The position numbers were made by a program, and so were the translations under genes. 64,000 bases of DNA from Atlantibacter subterraneus. Lineage in GTDB: Bacteria > Pseudomonadota > Gammaproteobacteria > Enterobacterales > Enterobacteriaceae. The notes under the pieces were generated by a model. The model saw only the letters and a program-made list of their open reading frames with translations, searched no databases and had not been told where the DNA came from. The stretch is taken from positions 62,001 to 126,000 of the forward strand of contig NZ_VLPS01000008.1 of the NCBI RefSeq assembly GCF_007570865.1. The letters are read 5' to 3'. How positions within the stretch are numbered: the stretch's first letter is position 1; every line of letters begins with the position of its first letter. Below are positions 31,934-41,105 of the stretch, in pieces.

Positions 31934-33274
31934 TTAGCTGACTATCGCAAACGCGATCATGCCGACAATCGCGCCAACCGTTCCAAGGATGGTTTCCATC
32001 AGTGTCCAGGTTTTCAGGGTCTGCCCTTCAGTCGCGCCGGTAAACTTCCCGAACAGCCAGAACCCGGCGTCGTTAACGTGGCTCACCACAATCGATCCGC
32101 CCGCGATGCAAATTGACAGCGCCGCCAGCTGCGCGCCGGAGTAATGCAGTTGCTCAATCACCGGCATCACCAGGCCAACCGCCGTCAGGCAGGCAACCGT
32201 GGCGGAACCCTGGATAATGCGCACCGCCGCTGCCAGCACAAAGCAGGTAATGGCAATCGGCAAGCCCATGCCGGTTAACGCTTCACCCAGCGCCGGACCC
32301 ACGCCAGAATCCACCAGCACCTGTTTGAACACGCCGCCTGCGCCAATCACCAGCAGAATAATCCCGGCGGGTTGCAGCGCATGGCCGCAGATTTCCATCA
32401 CCCGCTCGCGCGGCATGCCGCGACGCATCGCCAGGCCATACATCGCCACCAGGCAGGCAATCAGGATGGCGGTGAACGGATGGCCGATAAACTGCAACCA
32501 CTCATAGAGCTGCGAACCCTGTTCGGTGAAGCGCGCGGCGATGGTTTTCAGGCCCACCAGCACCAGCGGCAGCAGGATCAGCGCCAGGCTGAAGCCAAAC
32601 GACGGCAGTTTGCCTTCGCCCAAATGCGGTTCGCTGATGTCGTCCGGAATATGCAGTTCAACATGCTTGCTGATGAAGTTGCCGAACAGCGGACCGGCGA
32701 TCAGCATGCTGGGTATCGCGGCGCACAGGCCAATCAAAATCATCCAGCCGAAATCGGCGTGCATCTGCGAGGCCAGCAGCATCGGTGCAGGCCCTGGCAG
32801 CAGGAACGCCGCTGCCGCCGCCACGCCGGCAAATAGCGGGATCACCAGCTTCACCAGGTTGGTCCCGGTGTGGCGCGCCATGGAAAACGCAACGCTTATC
32901 AGCAGAACAATCGCTACTTCGAAGAATAGCGGTAGCGCGCAGATCAGGCCCGCGAGGCCAATGGCATAGTGCGCTTTGCTGTGCCCAAAGGATTTGAGCA
33001 TCCTGACGGCGATCTGGTCGACCGCGCCAGTTTCATGAAGGATCTTGCCAAACATGGCGCCCAGCGCCACTACGACCGCCAAAAAACCCAGCGTGCCGCC
33101 CATCCCTTTTTCCATGGTTGCCGCAATCTTATCGAGCGGCATACCAGAGAAAAGTCCTGCACCAATAGACACCACCATCAAAGCAACAAAGGCATGCATA
33201 CGGGCCTTCATCACTAAAAACAGCAGCAACAGCACGGAGCCGACTGCTGTTAACACCAATGTTAAAGTATTCAC
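31934..33274 (-). CDS. gntU: Low-affinity gluconate transporter GntU
   Basis: GntU is a GntP-family permease importing gluconate with low affinity. The 446-residue product has 12 or more hydrophobic segments and family blocks GKILHETGAVDQIAVRML and GSATVACLTAVGLVMPVIEQ. It starts with GTG at 33274, overlapping the gntK TGA as GTGA, so translation is probably coupled. It is last in gntRKU. The high-affinity permease gntT, located between nfuA and malQ in E. coli, is missing there. Confidence 0.96.
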   Translation of the reverse strand: MNTLTLVLTAVGSVLLLLFLVMKARMHAFVALMVVSIGAGLFSGMPLDKIAATMEKGMGGTLGFLAVVVALGAMFGKILHETGAVDQIAVRMLKSFGHSKAHYAIGLAGLICALPLFFEVAIVLLISVAFSMARHTGTNLVKLVIPLFAGVAAAAAFLLPGPAPMLLASQMHADFGWMILIGLCAAIPSMLIAGPLFGNFISKHVELHIPDDISEPHLGEGKLPSFGFSLALILLPLVLVGLKTIAARFTEQGSQLYEWLQFIGHPFTAILIACLVAMYGLAMRRGMPRERVMEICGHALQPAGIILLVIGAGGVFKQVLVDSGVGPALGEALTGMGLPIAITCFVLAAAVRIIQGSATVACLTAVGLVMPVIEQLHYSGAQLAALSICIAGGSIVVSHVNDAGFWLFGKFTGATEGQTLKTWTLMETILGTVGAIVGMIAFAIVS

Positions 33275-33804
33275 GCCGCCTTGCCTTCTCCAATTGCGGC
33301 GATAGTGCTTTCCACCACGCCTTCAAGCGGCTGATCGATATCAATCACAATGACATCGGTCTCGTCGGCTTTTGGTTCTTCCAGAGTCTGGAACTGAGTT
33401 ATCAGCATCTGGGGTTTGAAGAAGTGGCCTTTACGCGCTTTCAGACGCTCTTCGATTACCGCAGATTCTCCTTTCAGATAGATGAAAGAGAGGTTCGGGT
33501 TACCGTCGCGCAGCTGGTCGCGATAGTCTTTTTTCAGGGATGAACAGACGATTAGCGACACTTTATTGGTGCGCTGCATGGCGAATGCCGCGTCGTTCAA
33601 CGCTTTCAGCCAGGGTCTGCGGTCGTCATCGTTTAGCGGCTCGCCGGAGGCCATTTTCATAATGTTGCTGCGCGGATGCAGGAAATCGCCATCCAGAAAA
33701 GCGGCCTTCAGGCGGTGCGCCACTTCGCTGGCTACGGCGGATTTACCGCTGCCGGATACGCCCATTAAGACGTAAATGTGGTGATCATGGTTAGTCGTGC
33801 TCAT
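33271..33804 (-). CDS. gntK: Gluconokinase GntK
   Basis: GntK phosphorylates gluconate to 6-phosphogluconate for the Entner-Doudoroff or pentose phosphate route. The 177-residue product begins MSTTNHDHHIYVLMG and has the P-loop GVSGSGKSA, DGDFLHPRSN and LKARKGHFF. The ATG at 33804 matches E. coli; seven extra upstream residues in frame are not conserved. The gene follows paired GntR operators and overlaps gntU by 4 bp. Confidence 0.97.
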   Translation of the reverse strand: MSTTNHDHHIYVLMGVSGSGKSAVASEVAHRLKAAFLDGDFLHPRSNIMKMASGEPLNDDDRRPWLKALNDAAFAMQRTNKVSLIVCSSLKKDYRDQLRDGNPNLSFIYLKGESAVIEERLKARKGHFFKPQMLITQFQTLEEPKADETDVIVIDIDQPLEGVVESTIAAIGEGKAA

Positions 33805-33840
33805 CGCGTTGCTCCACTGGCACAAAACGTTGGAAGGGGA

Positions 33841-33869
33841 ATGTTACGGGTAACAGTTATCGGTAACAT
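33841..33869 (-). promoter_or_regulatory. Paired GntR operators upstream of gntK
   Basis: ATGTTACGGGTAACAG (33841-33856) and CAGTTATCGGTAACAT (33854-33869) are two overlapping GntR boxes of the form ATGTTA-N4-TAACAT, 37 bp before the gntK start codon. The same back-to-back layout is known at E. coli gntK. It implies gluconate-inducible repression of gntKU separate from gntR transcription. Confidence 0.85.
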
Positions 33870-33949
33870 TGTCATGCGGCACTGAGGGCGACGCAATCTC
33901 CGTGCGTCGCCAGTGTTAATAAGTGTGAGCTAGTTCAAATTTGGCGAGG

Positions 33950-34945
33950 TTAAATCGATCCGCCTGGCGACAATGTGAAACCTAAATCTAACAATTTAGG
34001 CGTCACGATTTCGCCCCGGATGCGCGCCAGCAGGCGTTCCGCGCCAATTCGCCCCATGCGTTCACGCGGCGTCAGCACGCTCGCCAGCCGGGGTTCCATC
34101 ACCTGCCCGATATCGTGGCCGTGAAAACCGGCAATCGCCATATCGTCAGGAATACGCAGCCCCAGCCGCTGGCACTCGAATGCCGCGCCGATAGCTAAAT
34201 CGTCATTGGTGCAGAAGATGCTGTCAAGTTGAGGGAATTCGCGCCGCGCCTGGCGCAGCAGTTCAATGCCGGTGGAATAAGAAGAGGATTGCTCGACCAT
34301 CACGCTGTACGGCGTCAGGCCCGCATCGCGCATCGCCTGCTCATAGCCGCGCTGCTTCTGAATGGTTCGCTCATCCAGACGCGCCCCCAGATACGCCACG
34401 TGGGTGTGGCCGCGTACGATGATTTCCGCCGTCATCTGGCGCGCCGCTTCAAAATTGTTGAAACCGACAGCGATGTCCAGGCACGGAGAAACGCTGTCCA
34501 TTAGCTCGACCACGGGGATCCCCGCCACTTCAATCATTTTGAGCGTGCGCGGCGTGTGGGTGCGTTCGGTAAGAATTAGCCCGTCGATATTCCAGGAGAG
34601 CATCGATTCCAGGCGCTCCTCTTCCAGCTCGGGCTTATAGCCGTAGTGCGCCAGCATGGTCTGGTAGCCATGGGCGTCAATCACGCTTTCGATACCGCGC
34701 AGCACTTCAGCAAACACCTGGTTAGTGAGCGACGGCAGCAGCACGCCGATGGCGCGGCTGGTGGCGTTGGAAAGAATATCGGGCGCGCGGTTGGGAATGT
34801 AGCCCAGCTCATCCAGCGCGGCGGCGATTTTACCGCGCAGCGCCTCGGACACCTGTTCGGGATTGCGCAAGAAGCGGCTGACGGTCATTTTCGTCACGCC
34901 TACGCGATCAGCCACATCCTGTAGTACCGGTCTTTTCTTTTTCAT
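33950..34945 (-). CDS. gntR: Gluconate repressor GntR (LacI family)
   Basis: GntR represses gluconate uptake and catabolism genes and is released by gluconate or 6-phosphogluconate. The 331-residue product has a LacI-type HTH at residues 6-26 (VLQDVADRVGVTKMTVSRFLR), a hinge (AAALDELGYIPNRAPDIL) and a periplasmic-binding-protein-like domain. It starts at ATG 34945 and precedes gntKU; the 145-bp gap to gntK contains its own operators. Confidence 0.97.
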   Translation of the reverse strand: MKKKRPVLQDVADRVGVTKMTVSRFLRNPEQVSEALRGKIAAALDELGYIPNRAPDILSNATSRAIGVLLPSLTNQVFAEVLRGIESVIDAHGYQTMLAHYGYKPELEEERLESMLSWNIDGLILTERTHTPRTLKMIEVAGIPVVELMDSVSPCLDIAVGFNNFEAARQMTAEIIVRGHTHVAYLGARLDERTIQKQRGYEQAMRDAGLTPYSVMVEQSSSYSTGIELLRQARREFPQLDSIFCTNDDLAIGAAFECQRLGLRIPDDMAIAGFHGHDIGQVMEPRLASVLTPRERMGRIGAERLLARIRGEIVTPKLLDLGFTLSPGGSI

Positions 34946-34996
34946 CGTCTCGAAGGCGCAAAATGGATCTGTTCAGCGAGTTTATCATGGACGACG

Positions 34997-35030
34997 CCCG
35001 GGCTTCCTCTGTATACAGCGGAAGCCCGGG
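34997..35030. other. Long hairpin without T-tract between yhhW and gntR
   Basis: CCCGGGCTTCC and GGAAGCCCGGG form an 11-bp stem around a CTCTGTATACAGCG loop that can itself pair. It lies in the 145-bp gap between yhhW and gntR. The minus strand shows no T-run after it, so it is a poor classical terminator for yhhW. Confidence 0.6.
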
Positions 35031-35090
35031 AAAAAGCGCGGATTTTTGAATGCAGCGCACCGCTTTGACGATGCGCTGTTAAGGCAGATA

Positions 35091-35786
35091 TCAGACCGGC
35101 GGCAGATCAAACAGCAGGATTTCGCTGTCGCTGTCGGCGTGGATAGAAAGCGCCTGCTCGTCACGGATCGCCAGACCGTCGCTGGTGGTGGCTTTGGTAC
35201 CGTTAATGGTCACGTTGCCTTTTACCACCTGGATCCAGACATTGCGGTCAGCGGCAATCTGATACACGCCCTGCTCGTCTTTCAACAGCGCCCAGCGCGA
35301 CAGTTCCATATCCTGGTTCACTTTCAGCGAACCGTCGCGGGCATCAGGCGACAGCACCAGCTGGCGGCCCTGTGTTGCGTCGAAGCGGCGCTGCTCGTAG
35401 CGCGGCTCAATGCCATTTTTTTCCGGGATGATCCAGATTTGATACAGGCGCAGACGCTCGGTTTCGCTGGGATTGTACTCGGAATGACGCACCCCGGTCC
35501 CGGCGCTCATAATCTGGAACTCGCCCGCAGGCACCTGCTCTTTATTGCCCATGCTGTCCTGATGCTCAATCGCGCCTTCCAGCACGTAGGTCAGGATTTC
35601 CATGTCTTTATGCGGGTGAGTGCCGAAGCCCTGACCAGCGTCGATCACGTCGTCGTTAATCACGCGCAGGGCGGAAAAGCCCATAAAATTTGGATCGTAA
35701 TAGTTGGCAAAAGAGAAGGTATGCCATGAGTCTAACCAACCGTGATTGGCATGGCCGCGTTCGGCTGCTTTGCGTAAATAAATCAT
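35091..35786 (-). CDS. yhhW: Pirin-family protein YhhW (quercetin 2,3-dioxygenase-like)
   Basis: A bicupin of the pirin family; the E. coli protein oxidises quercetin in vitro but its natural substrate is unknown. The 231-residue product has the pirin N-terminus (RGHANHGWLDSWHTFSFANY), the metal ligands in GFGTHPHKDMEILTYVLEG (His, His, Glu) and MSAGTGVRHSEYN. It begins at ATG 35786, upstream of gntR. In E. coli the next gene outward is yhhX, which is absent here. Confidence 0.93.
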   Translation of the reverse strand: MIYLRKAAERGHANHGWLDSWHTFSFANYYDPNFMGFSALRVINDDVIDAGQGFGTHPHKDMEILTYVLEGAIEHQDSMGNKEQVPAGEFQIMSAGTGVRHSEYNPSETERLRLYQIWIIPEKNGIEPRYEQRRFDATQGRQLVLSPDARDGSLKVNQDMELSRWALLKDEQGVYQIAADRNVWIQVVKGNVTINGTKATTSDGLAIRDEQALSIHADSDSEILLFDLPPV

Positions 35787-35911
35787 TGTGTACCCCCAGT
35801 TCGTTTGCGATGGAAGTAGTGTGGACCGGCAGCGTCGTTGATGATAGAGGGCGAAAATTGACGCCTCTGTTCAAAAAATGTGAATGAGTTGTCGGGGCGA
35901 ATTCAGGATAA

Positions 35912-36005
35912 AAAAAAGCCAGCTCGAGGCTGGCTAAGAAATACTGGAAGCAATGTGAGCAATGTCGTGCTTTCAGGTTAACACTGTAAGGGTCTCCCTG
36001 AACGC
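35912..36005 (-). ncRNA. ryhB: Iron-responsive small RNA RyhB
   Basis: RyhB is an Hfq-dependent sRNA that shuts down iron-using proteins when iron is scarce. On the minus strand the 29-nt core at 35937-35965 (from GAAAGCACGACATT to CATTGCTTCC) is identical to what I recall of E. coli RyhB. It is followed by CTTAGCCAGC-TCGA-GCTGGC-T8, the terminator. The 5' part (GCG..CAGGGAGACCC) is also recognisable. The length is about 94 nt, as expected. A near-consensus Fur box lies immediately upstream. Ends are inferred by analogy. Open reading frames crossing it are spurious. Confidence 0.93.
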
Positions 36006-36007
36006 AT

Positions 36008-36026
36008 GACAATAATAATCATTATC
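36008..36026 (-). promoter_or_regulatory. Fur box at the ryhB promoter
   Basis: GATAATGATTATTATTGTC on the minus strand matches 16 of 19 positions of the Fur consensus and overlaps the TATTAT that would be the -10 element of ryhB. It is stronger than the Fur site seen at feo. Confidence 0.85.
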
Positions 36027-36134
36027 ATTCGCATGTGTCCAGCTTTTTTTTGAAAAAAATCAGATTGCCGAAAATTTAAAAGTCAATGATGTTTAAAGGG
36101 TTTTATAACTTATTGACGACAAAAGGGATGAGCG

Positions 36135-36245
36135 ATGGCGAAAACGTTGACGCTTATTTTATGGCTCGCCTGCGCTCATCACGCTAATTTACCTCAGCCC
36201 TCGCAACCACGATTAAAATGCCGCCCACGCAGCCTGCGTCCCTGA
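36135..36245 (+). CDS. Possible 36-residue small protein (unrecognised)
   Basis: An ATG-started 36-codon frame opens [16 protein letters not shown], a basic-then-hydrophobic start, then a proline- and arginine-rich tail. AAAAGGG lies 11 bases upstream of the ATG. It overlaps the 3' end of the convergent chemoreceptor gene by 33 bp. No family is recognised. It may be chance; listed because it is the only readable frame in this ryhB-to-mcp gap. Confidence 0.2.
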   Translation: MAKTLTLILWLACAHHANLPQPSQPRLKCRPRSLRP

Positions 36246-37835
36246 CTGCGGTTTTTGTTCCACCACAACGGGCGCATGGCCTCCCAGACGGAAATGCTCC
36301 ACCGACTGCTGCAATTCCGCCGTCTGGCGTTCCAGGCTGGCGGCAGCGGCGGATACCTGCTCCACCAGCGCCGCGTTGTGCTGCGTCACGCTATCCATCT
36401 GGGTGATAGCCACGCCAACCTGGGCAATGCCTTTGCTCTGTTCGTCGGTCGCCGAGGCGATCTGCTCCATAATCGCCGTGACCTGCGCCACCGCATCGAC
36501 GATTTCCGCCATGGTGATCCCCGCCTGATTGACCAGCTCCGCGCCCTTCTCGACCCGGTGAACAGAATCGGCAATCAGCGTTTCAATCTCTTTCGCCGCC
36601 TGCCCGCTGCGGCTGGCCAGGTTGCGCACTTCACTTGCCACCACCGCAAACCCGCGCCCCTGCTCGCCCGCCCGCGCGGCTTCCACTGCGGCGTTAAGCG
36701 CCAGAATATTGGTCTGGAAGGCAATGCTGTTAATCACCGTAGTGATATCGGCAATTTTCTTCGAACTGCCGGAAATACCGGTCATGGTGGTTACTACATC
36801 GCCCACCAGCTTCCCGCCTTTGCTGGCGGTCGCCGAGGCCTTTTGCGCCAGTTGGCTGGCTTCGTGGGCGTTATCGGCGTTGTGCTGTACGGTGGCGGTC
36901 AGTTGCTCCATGCTGGCGGCGGTTTCCACAAGCGCCGACGCCTGCTCTTCGGTACGGGTTGAGAGATCCTGGTTGCCGGCGGAGATATCCCGCGCGCCGT
37001 GCCAGATATGCTCGCTGCCCTGGCGGATGGCGCTCACCGCATCGCGCAGGCTGTCCTGCATCGCCGTCAGCAGCGGCACCAGTTTACCCACGCAGTTGCG
37101 GCTAGCCTTGAGCGGTACCGGCTGGCTGAGGTCGCCGTTAGCGATAAGCTGGAAGTGATCGCGAATCCGATTAAGCGGGCGCACCAGTATAGTCACCAGA
37201 TAGCGGTCAGCCAGGATCAGCATCAGCACGCCCAGCGCCACGCTGGCGATGATGATAGTGCGGGTCAGCGAGGTCTGGTTATCCACCGTTACGCGGGTTT
37301 CATCCAGCATCCGGCCCGCATTGGCGTTAAACTCCTCAGCGCTGGCACCGAACGCACGGCTGAGCGCGGGGGTGATGTTGTTGGCGTGGGCGCGAAACGC
37401 ATCCAGATCGCCCTGCTGGGCCAGCTGGAACTGGCGGGTAATGCCCTCGTCGAGCAGCTTCTGCCAGCTGGCAATGACGTTATCAGAGGTAACCTGATCC
37501 ATTGGCCCTGGCGATAGCTCTTTAAATCGCGCCAGCTCCTGCGCCATATTCTCCAGCGCTTTCTGCACCGGCTTCATCACCGTGGCATCAGGCTGCATGC
37601 CCGGTTTGGTTCCGTCCATCACGCGTGCCAGCCGCGTAACGAAACGAAAGTACTGATCGTTCCCTTTACTGAGCACCGTCATCTGGCGCACCAGATGCCG
37701 ATCCACATCATTTCCCTGGCTCATCTGGTTCAGCGAAAACACGCTAAACAGCCCGGCACCGCTCCACAACAAGCACAGTAGCCCCAGGATGGCGACCATG
37801 ACGGAACGAATGGTGAAATGTTGAAGTAAACCCAT
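36213..37835 (-). CDS. Methyl-accepting chemotaxis protein (Tar/Tsr-like)
   Basis: A 540-residue transmembrane chemoreceptor. It has a first membrane helix (about residues 8-30), a periplasmic helical ligand domain (31-191), a second membrane helix (192-214), HAMP (about 215-270) and a long cytoplasmic coiled coil with the invariant tip [21 protein letters not shown]. The C-terminus AAWAAF resembles, but does not match, the NWETF tether for CheR/CheB. The ATG at 37835 has an AAAGGAAAT ribosome site, and a FliA-type promoter lies upstream. The ligand is unknown. E. coli has no receptor gene next to ggt. Confidence 0.92.
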   Translation of the reverse strand: MGLLQHFTIRSVMVAILGLLCLLWSGAGLFSVFSLNQMSQGNDVDRHLVRQMTVLSKGNDQYFRFVTRLARVMDGTKPGMQPDATVMKPVQKALENMAQELARFKELSPGPMDQVTSDNVIASWQKLLDEGITRQFQLAQQGDLDAFRAHANNITPALSRAFGASAEEFNANAGRMLDETRVTVDNQTSLTRTIIIASVALGVLMLILADRYLVTILVRPLNRIRDHFQLIANGDLSQPVPLKASRNCVGKLVPLLTAMQDSLRDAVSAIRQGSEHIWHGARDISAGNQDLSTRTEEQASALVETAASMEQLTATVQHNADNAHEASQLAQKASATASKGGKLVGDVVTTMTGISGSSKKIADITTVINSIAFQTNILALNAAVEAARAGEQGRGFAVVASEVRNLASRSGQAAKEIETLIADSVHRVEKGAELVNQAGITMAEIVDAVAQVTAIMEQIASATDEQSKGIAQVGVAITQMDSVTQHNAALVEQVSAAAASLERQTAELQQSVEHFRLGGHAPVVVEQKPQSGTQAAWAAF

Positions 37836-37882
37836 AACTATTTCCTTTGTATACAAGGTGGATTTTCCACCAGATACAGCAG

Positions 37883-37909
37883 TTATCGGCAGGATGAACA
37901 AAAGGTATA
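37883..37909 (-). promoter_or_regulatory. FliA (sigma-28) promoter candidate for the chemoreceptor
   Basis: On the minus strand a perfect -10 GCCGATAA (37883-37890) is separated by exactly 11 bp from TATACCTT (37902-37909), which matches five of eight bases of the TAAAGTTT -35. It lies about 50 bp upstream of the receptor start codon. Confidence 0.72.
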
Positions 37910-37989
37910 CAAGCGAGGCGGGGAAATTCACGTTTACGTCGTAAATAAGGGGTAAGTCTTATACCCATTAATTATAAGGAAAAGTGAGG

Positions 37990-38016
37990 GCTGGACGGAA
38001 TTTCACCGCCCAGCCT
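37990..38016. terminator. Hairpin after ggt
   Basis: GGCTGGACGG and CCGCCCAGCC form a 10-bp stem (one G-T pair as RNA) 14 bp beyond the ggt stop. The minus-strand flank CTCACTTTT is a modest T-tract, so termination of ggt is likely but not certain. Confidence 0.65.
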
Positions 38017-38029
38017 GTTTTTTGGCGGA

Positions 38030-39769
38030 TTAATAACCCGCCGTCAAATCATCCACGGAACGCGGATCGGATGCGCCATACAGCGCGCCATCCGGCCCGA
38101 CGACAATACTCTGAGTGCTGCCCATCGCCTCTTTCACCGCCACGTTCTGGCCTCTATCTTTCAGCAGCTTCAGCGTGTCGGGGCTAAACCCTTTTTCAAC
38201 CCACAGCTCGTCCGGTAGCCACTGATGATGGAAGCGCGGCGCGTTAGTGGCTTCGGCGATGTTCATCCCGAAATCAATACTGTTCACTACCATCTGCAAT
38301 ACGGTAGTGATAATCCGGCTGCCGCCTGGGCTGCCGGTGACTAGCCAGGTTTTGCCATCTTTCACTACGATGGTGGGCGACATCGACGACAGCGGGCGTT
38401 TATTCGGCCCCACTGCGTTCGCTTCACCGCCAACCAGGCCGTAAACGTTAGGCACGCCCGGCTTCGCCGAGAAGTCGTCCATTTCGTTATTCAGCAGGAT
38501 CCCGGTATTGCCAGCAACAATGCCGCTGCCAAAAGTAGTGTTCAGGGTATAGGTGACCGCCACCGCGTTGCCGTCTTTATCTACCACCGAGAAATGGGTG
38601 GTTTGATTACTCTCGTAAGGCGCGAGGTTGCCGGGTTTGATCTCTTTCGACGGGCGCGCCTTCGCCAGATCGATCTGGTCCGCCAGGGTTTTGGCATAGG
38701 CTTTATCGGTCAGCGCCTGCCAGGGCACCTTCACAAAATCCGGATCGCCTAGGTATTCCGAACGGTCGGCATAGGCGAATTTCTCCGCTTCGGCCATGAT
38801 TTGCAGGGTATCGGCGCTACCGAAGCCATATTTCTTCAGGTCGAAGTTTTCCAGGATATTGAGGATCTGCACGATGTGGATCCCGCCGGAGGACGGCGGT
38901 GGCATAGAGAATACCTGGTATCCACGGTAGTCGCCGCTGATTGGTTTGCGCTCTACCGCTTTGTAGTTGGCTAAATCTTCCTTGCTAATTAGCCCGCCGT
39001 TTTTTGCCATCTCATCGGCAATCTGATCGGCGATTGCGCCTTTATAAAACGCATCCGGCCCGGTTTCGGCAATCATCTCCAGCGATTTGGCGAGATTGGC
39101 CTGCACCAGTTTGTCGCCTTTTTGCAGCGGGTTACCGTCGGTTTTCCAGAAGATGGCTTTACTGTTGGGATGATTGGGTAGCGTTTCGCTGCCGTAGGTT
39201 TTGAGATCGTCTGCCAGCGCGTCGTTGACCATGAAGCCGTCACGCGCCAGCAGGATCGCTGGCTGCACCACCTGGTTTAGCGGCATGGTGCCGTATTTTT
39301 GCAGCGCCAGCGCAAAGCCCGCCACGGTGCCCGGCGTACCGGTCGCGAGGTGTGAAGTCAGGGATTTTTTGCTGTCGGCGTTACCCGCAGCGTCGAGGAA
39401 CATATCTTTGGTGGCTTTTTGCGGGGCCATTTCGCGGAAATCAATGGCAGTGGTGTTGCCGTCTTTGGTACGCAGCATCATAAACCCGCCGCCGCCGAGG
39501 TTACCGGCCTGGGGATGCGTCACCGCCAGCGCAAAACCTACCGCCACGGCGGCATCCACCGCATTGCCGCCTTTTTTCAGGATCTCGACGCCGACCCTGG
39601 TGGCGGTGGCATCCACCGAGGCGACCATCCCCTGCCGGGCACGAACGGGATGAAACACATCCTCTTCCACGCCATAGGAAACGGGTGCGGCTGTAGGGGG
39701 CGGCGCGGCAAACGCCGACAGACACAGACCCATGAGTAATGCAGGCAGGGCTTTCCACATCATCTTCAT
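38030..39769 (-). CDS. ggt: Periplasmic gamma-glutamyltranspeptidase Ggt
   Basis: Ggt cleaves glutathione and other gamma-glutamyl compounds in the periplasm. The 579-residue precursor has a signal peptide ([21 protein letters not shown]) and autocleaves into large and small subunits at the nucleophile Thr391 in [15 protein letters not shown], as in E. coli. [18 protein letters not shown] and [15 protein letters not shown] line the active site. The ATG at 39769 has GGAG seven bases upstream. It is divergent from yhhA. Confidence 0.97.
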   Translation of the reverse strand: MKMMWKALPALLMGLCLSAFAAPPPTAAPVSYGVEEDVFHPVRARQGMVASVDATATRVGVEILKKGGNAVDAAVAVGFALAVTHPQAGNLGGGGFMMLRTKDGNTTAIDFREMAPQKATKDMFLDAAGNADSKKSLTSHLATGTPGTVAGFALALQKYGTMPLNQVVQPAILLARDGFMVNDALADDLKTYGSETLPNHPNSKAIFWKTDGNPLQKGDKLVQANLAKSLEMIAETGPDAFYKGAIADQIADEMAKNGGLISKEDLANYKAVERKPISGDYRGYQVFSMPPPSSGGIHIVQILNILENFDLKKYGFGSADTLQIMAEAEKFAYADRSEYLGDPDFVKVPWQALTDKAYAKTLADQIDLAKARPSKEIKPGNLAPYESNQTTHFSVVDKDGNAVAVTYTLNTTFGSGIVAGNTGILLNNEMDDFSAKPGVPNVYGLVGGEANAVGPNKRPLSSMSPTIVVKDGKTWLVTGSPGGSRIITTVLQMVVNSIDFGMNIAEATNAPRFHHQWLPDELWVEKGFSPDTLKLLKDRGQNVAVKEAMGSTQSIVVGPDGALYGASDPRSVDDLTAGY

Positions 39770-39891
39770 TGTTGTTCTCCGGGTTTCACGGGGCTCGTCC
39801 CCCGCTTAAGCCTGGTTCACAACTCTTAAAAAATCATCGTACTGCCGGAAAGCGAGTAAACTTAGAAGATCCTTCACGAGGAGGAATGATG

Positions 39892-40368
39892 ATGAAAAAA
39901 CTGTTAATTCTGGCGGCGCTTCTGTCGCCCTGTAGCTTTGCACAGCCGATTAATGTGTTGAATAACCCGAATCAGCCGGGGTTCGTCAATCCAAGCGAGC
40001 AGCGGATGCAAAACCAGATGCAGAGCCAGCAAATCCAGCAGAAAGGAATGCTGAACCAGCAATTGCAGACCCAGACCCGGGTTCAGCAGCAGCATCTGGA
40101 ATCGCAGATCAACACTAATACGCAGCGCATCAGAGAATCCGCGCCGGGCGAGCTGAATCCGCAAACCCAGCAGATGCTGCCCAATACCAGCGGCAGTATG
40201 CTGAATAACGGCTCATCCAGCCAGGACCGGATGCTGAATAATCAGCAGCATATGCTACCCGATAAAACCAACGGCGATATGCTGCGGCCCAATAACGGCA
40301 CCCTGAGCAATCAGGGCGTCACCACCATGCCACAGCCGAATATCCCGCTGAAAACCATTGGGCCTTAA
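39892..40368 (+). CDS. yhhA: DUF2756 secreted protein YhhA
   Basis: A 158-residue exported protein of unknown function, rich in Gln, Asn and Met. After a signal peptide ([17 protein letters not shown]) the mature part has a repetitive Gln-rich helix ([20 protein letters not shown]) and Met/Leu/Asn repeats such as SMLNNG and RMLNNQ. Three in-frame ATGs occur at 39886, 39889 and 39892; GAGGAGG at 39878-39884 best suits 39892. It is convergent with ugpQ, overlapping its stop by four bases. Confidence 0.88.
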   Translation: MKKLLILAALLSPCSFAQPINVLNNPNQPGFVNPSEQRMQNQMQSQQIQQKGMLNQQLQTQTRVQQQHLESQINTNTQRIRESAPGELNPQTQQMLPNTSGSMLNNGSSSQDRMLNNQQHMLPDKTNGDMLRPNNGTLSNQGVTTMPQPNIPLKTIGP

Positions 40369-41105
40369 GCGTTAAAATGCGGGCCGATCTCGTCAATGCG
40401 ATCGGTGCAAATGCTATCAACCCCCCAGCGCAGCAGCGTGGCGGCGCGCTGGGGATTGTTAACGGTGTAGACGAGGATTTTCAGCCCCGCCGCCTTCAGC
40501 GCCGCGATCCGCGCCTCATCCAGCAGTTTATGATTCAGGTGAATCGACACGCACTCAAGGCGCGCCGTCAGTTCACGCCAGTCGCTGCGCCATTCATCCA
40601 GCAATAATCCGCGCGGCAGTTCCGGCGCGGCCTGTTGTGCGGCTTCCAGCGCGGCTACGGAAAACGACGAAAGCAGCGGTGGCGTCATGCCCTGCCATAA
40701 ATCACGTGCCGCCAGCGCCACCACTTTACCGGTTTGCGCGTCCACGCCGGTGGTGGGTTTGATCTCGATATTTGCCATCATGCCGTGCTCGCGACAGCGC
40801 GCAGCCACGTCTTTGAGCAGCGGCAGGGATTCGCCTTTGAACTCGCCGCTGTACCAGCTACCCGCGTCCACTTTCACCAGGTCATCCCAGTCGAGATGGC
40901 CCGCGATCCCCCAACCGTTGCTGGTGCGCTCAAGCGTGTCGTCATGCAGTAAAAAGATCTGCCCGTCTCTGGAAAGCTTGGCGTCAAACTCGATCATGGT
41001 GTGCCCATAACGCGCCCCCACATTGATAGCCGCCAGGGTATTTTCGGGAGCCAGCTTGCCGCCGCCCCGGTGGGCGACAATCGCAGGGTAAGGCCAGTTA
41101 TTCAT
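40365..41105 (-). CDS. ugpQ: Cytoplasmic glycerophosphodiester phosphodiesterase UgpQ
   Basis: UgpQ hydrolyses glycerophosphodiesters brought in by the Ugp transporter to glycerol-3-phosphate and alcohol. The 246-residue GDPD-family protein lacks a signal peptide and has [14 protein letters not shown] with the catalytic HR and [27 protein letters not shown] and NIEIKP. It is last in ugpBAECQ and overlaps ugpC by 4 bp. Confidence 0.97.
   Translation of the reverse strand: MNNWPYPAIVAHRGGGKLAPENTLAAINVGARYGHTMIEFDAKLSRDGQIFLLHDDTLERTSNGWGIAGHLDWDDLVKVDAGSWYSGEFKGESLPLLKDVAARCREHGMMANIEIKPTTGVDAQTGKVVALAARDLWQGMTPPLLSSFSVAALEAAQQAAPELPRGLLLDEWRSDWRELTARLECVSIHLNHKLLDEARIAALKAAGLKILVYTVNNPQRAATLLRWGVDSICTDRIDEIGPHFNA

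Noticed and set aside
35656-36012. 118-residue minus-strand frame crossing the yhhW start and ryhB
   Set aside because: It covers the RyhB sRNA exactly and has no coding signature; the RNA explains the conservation.
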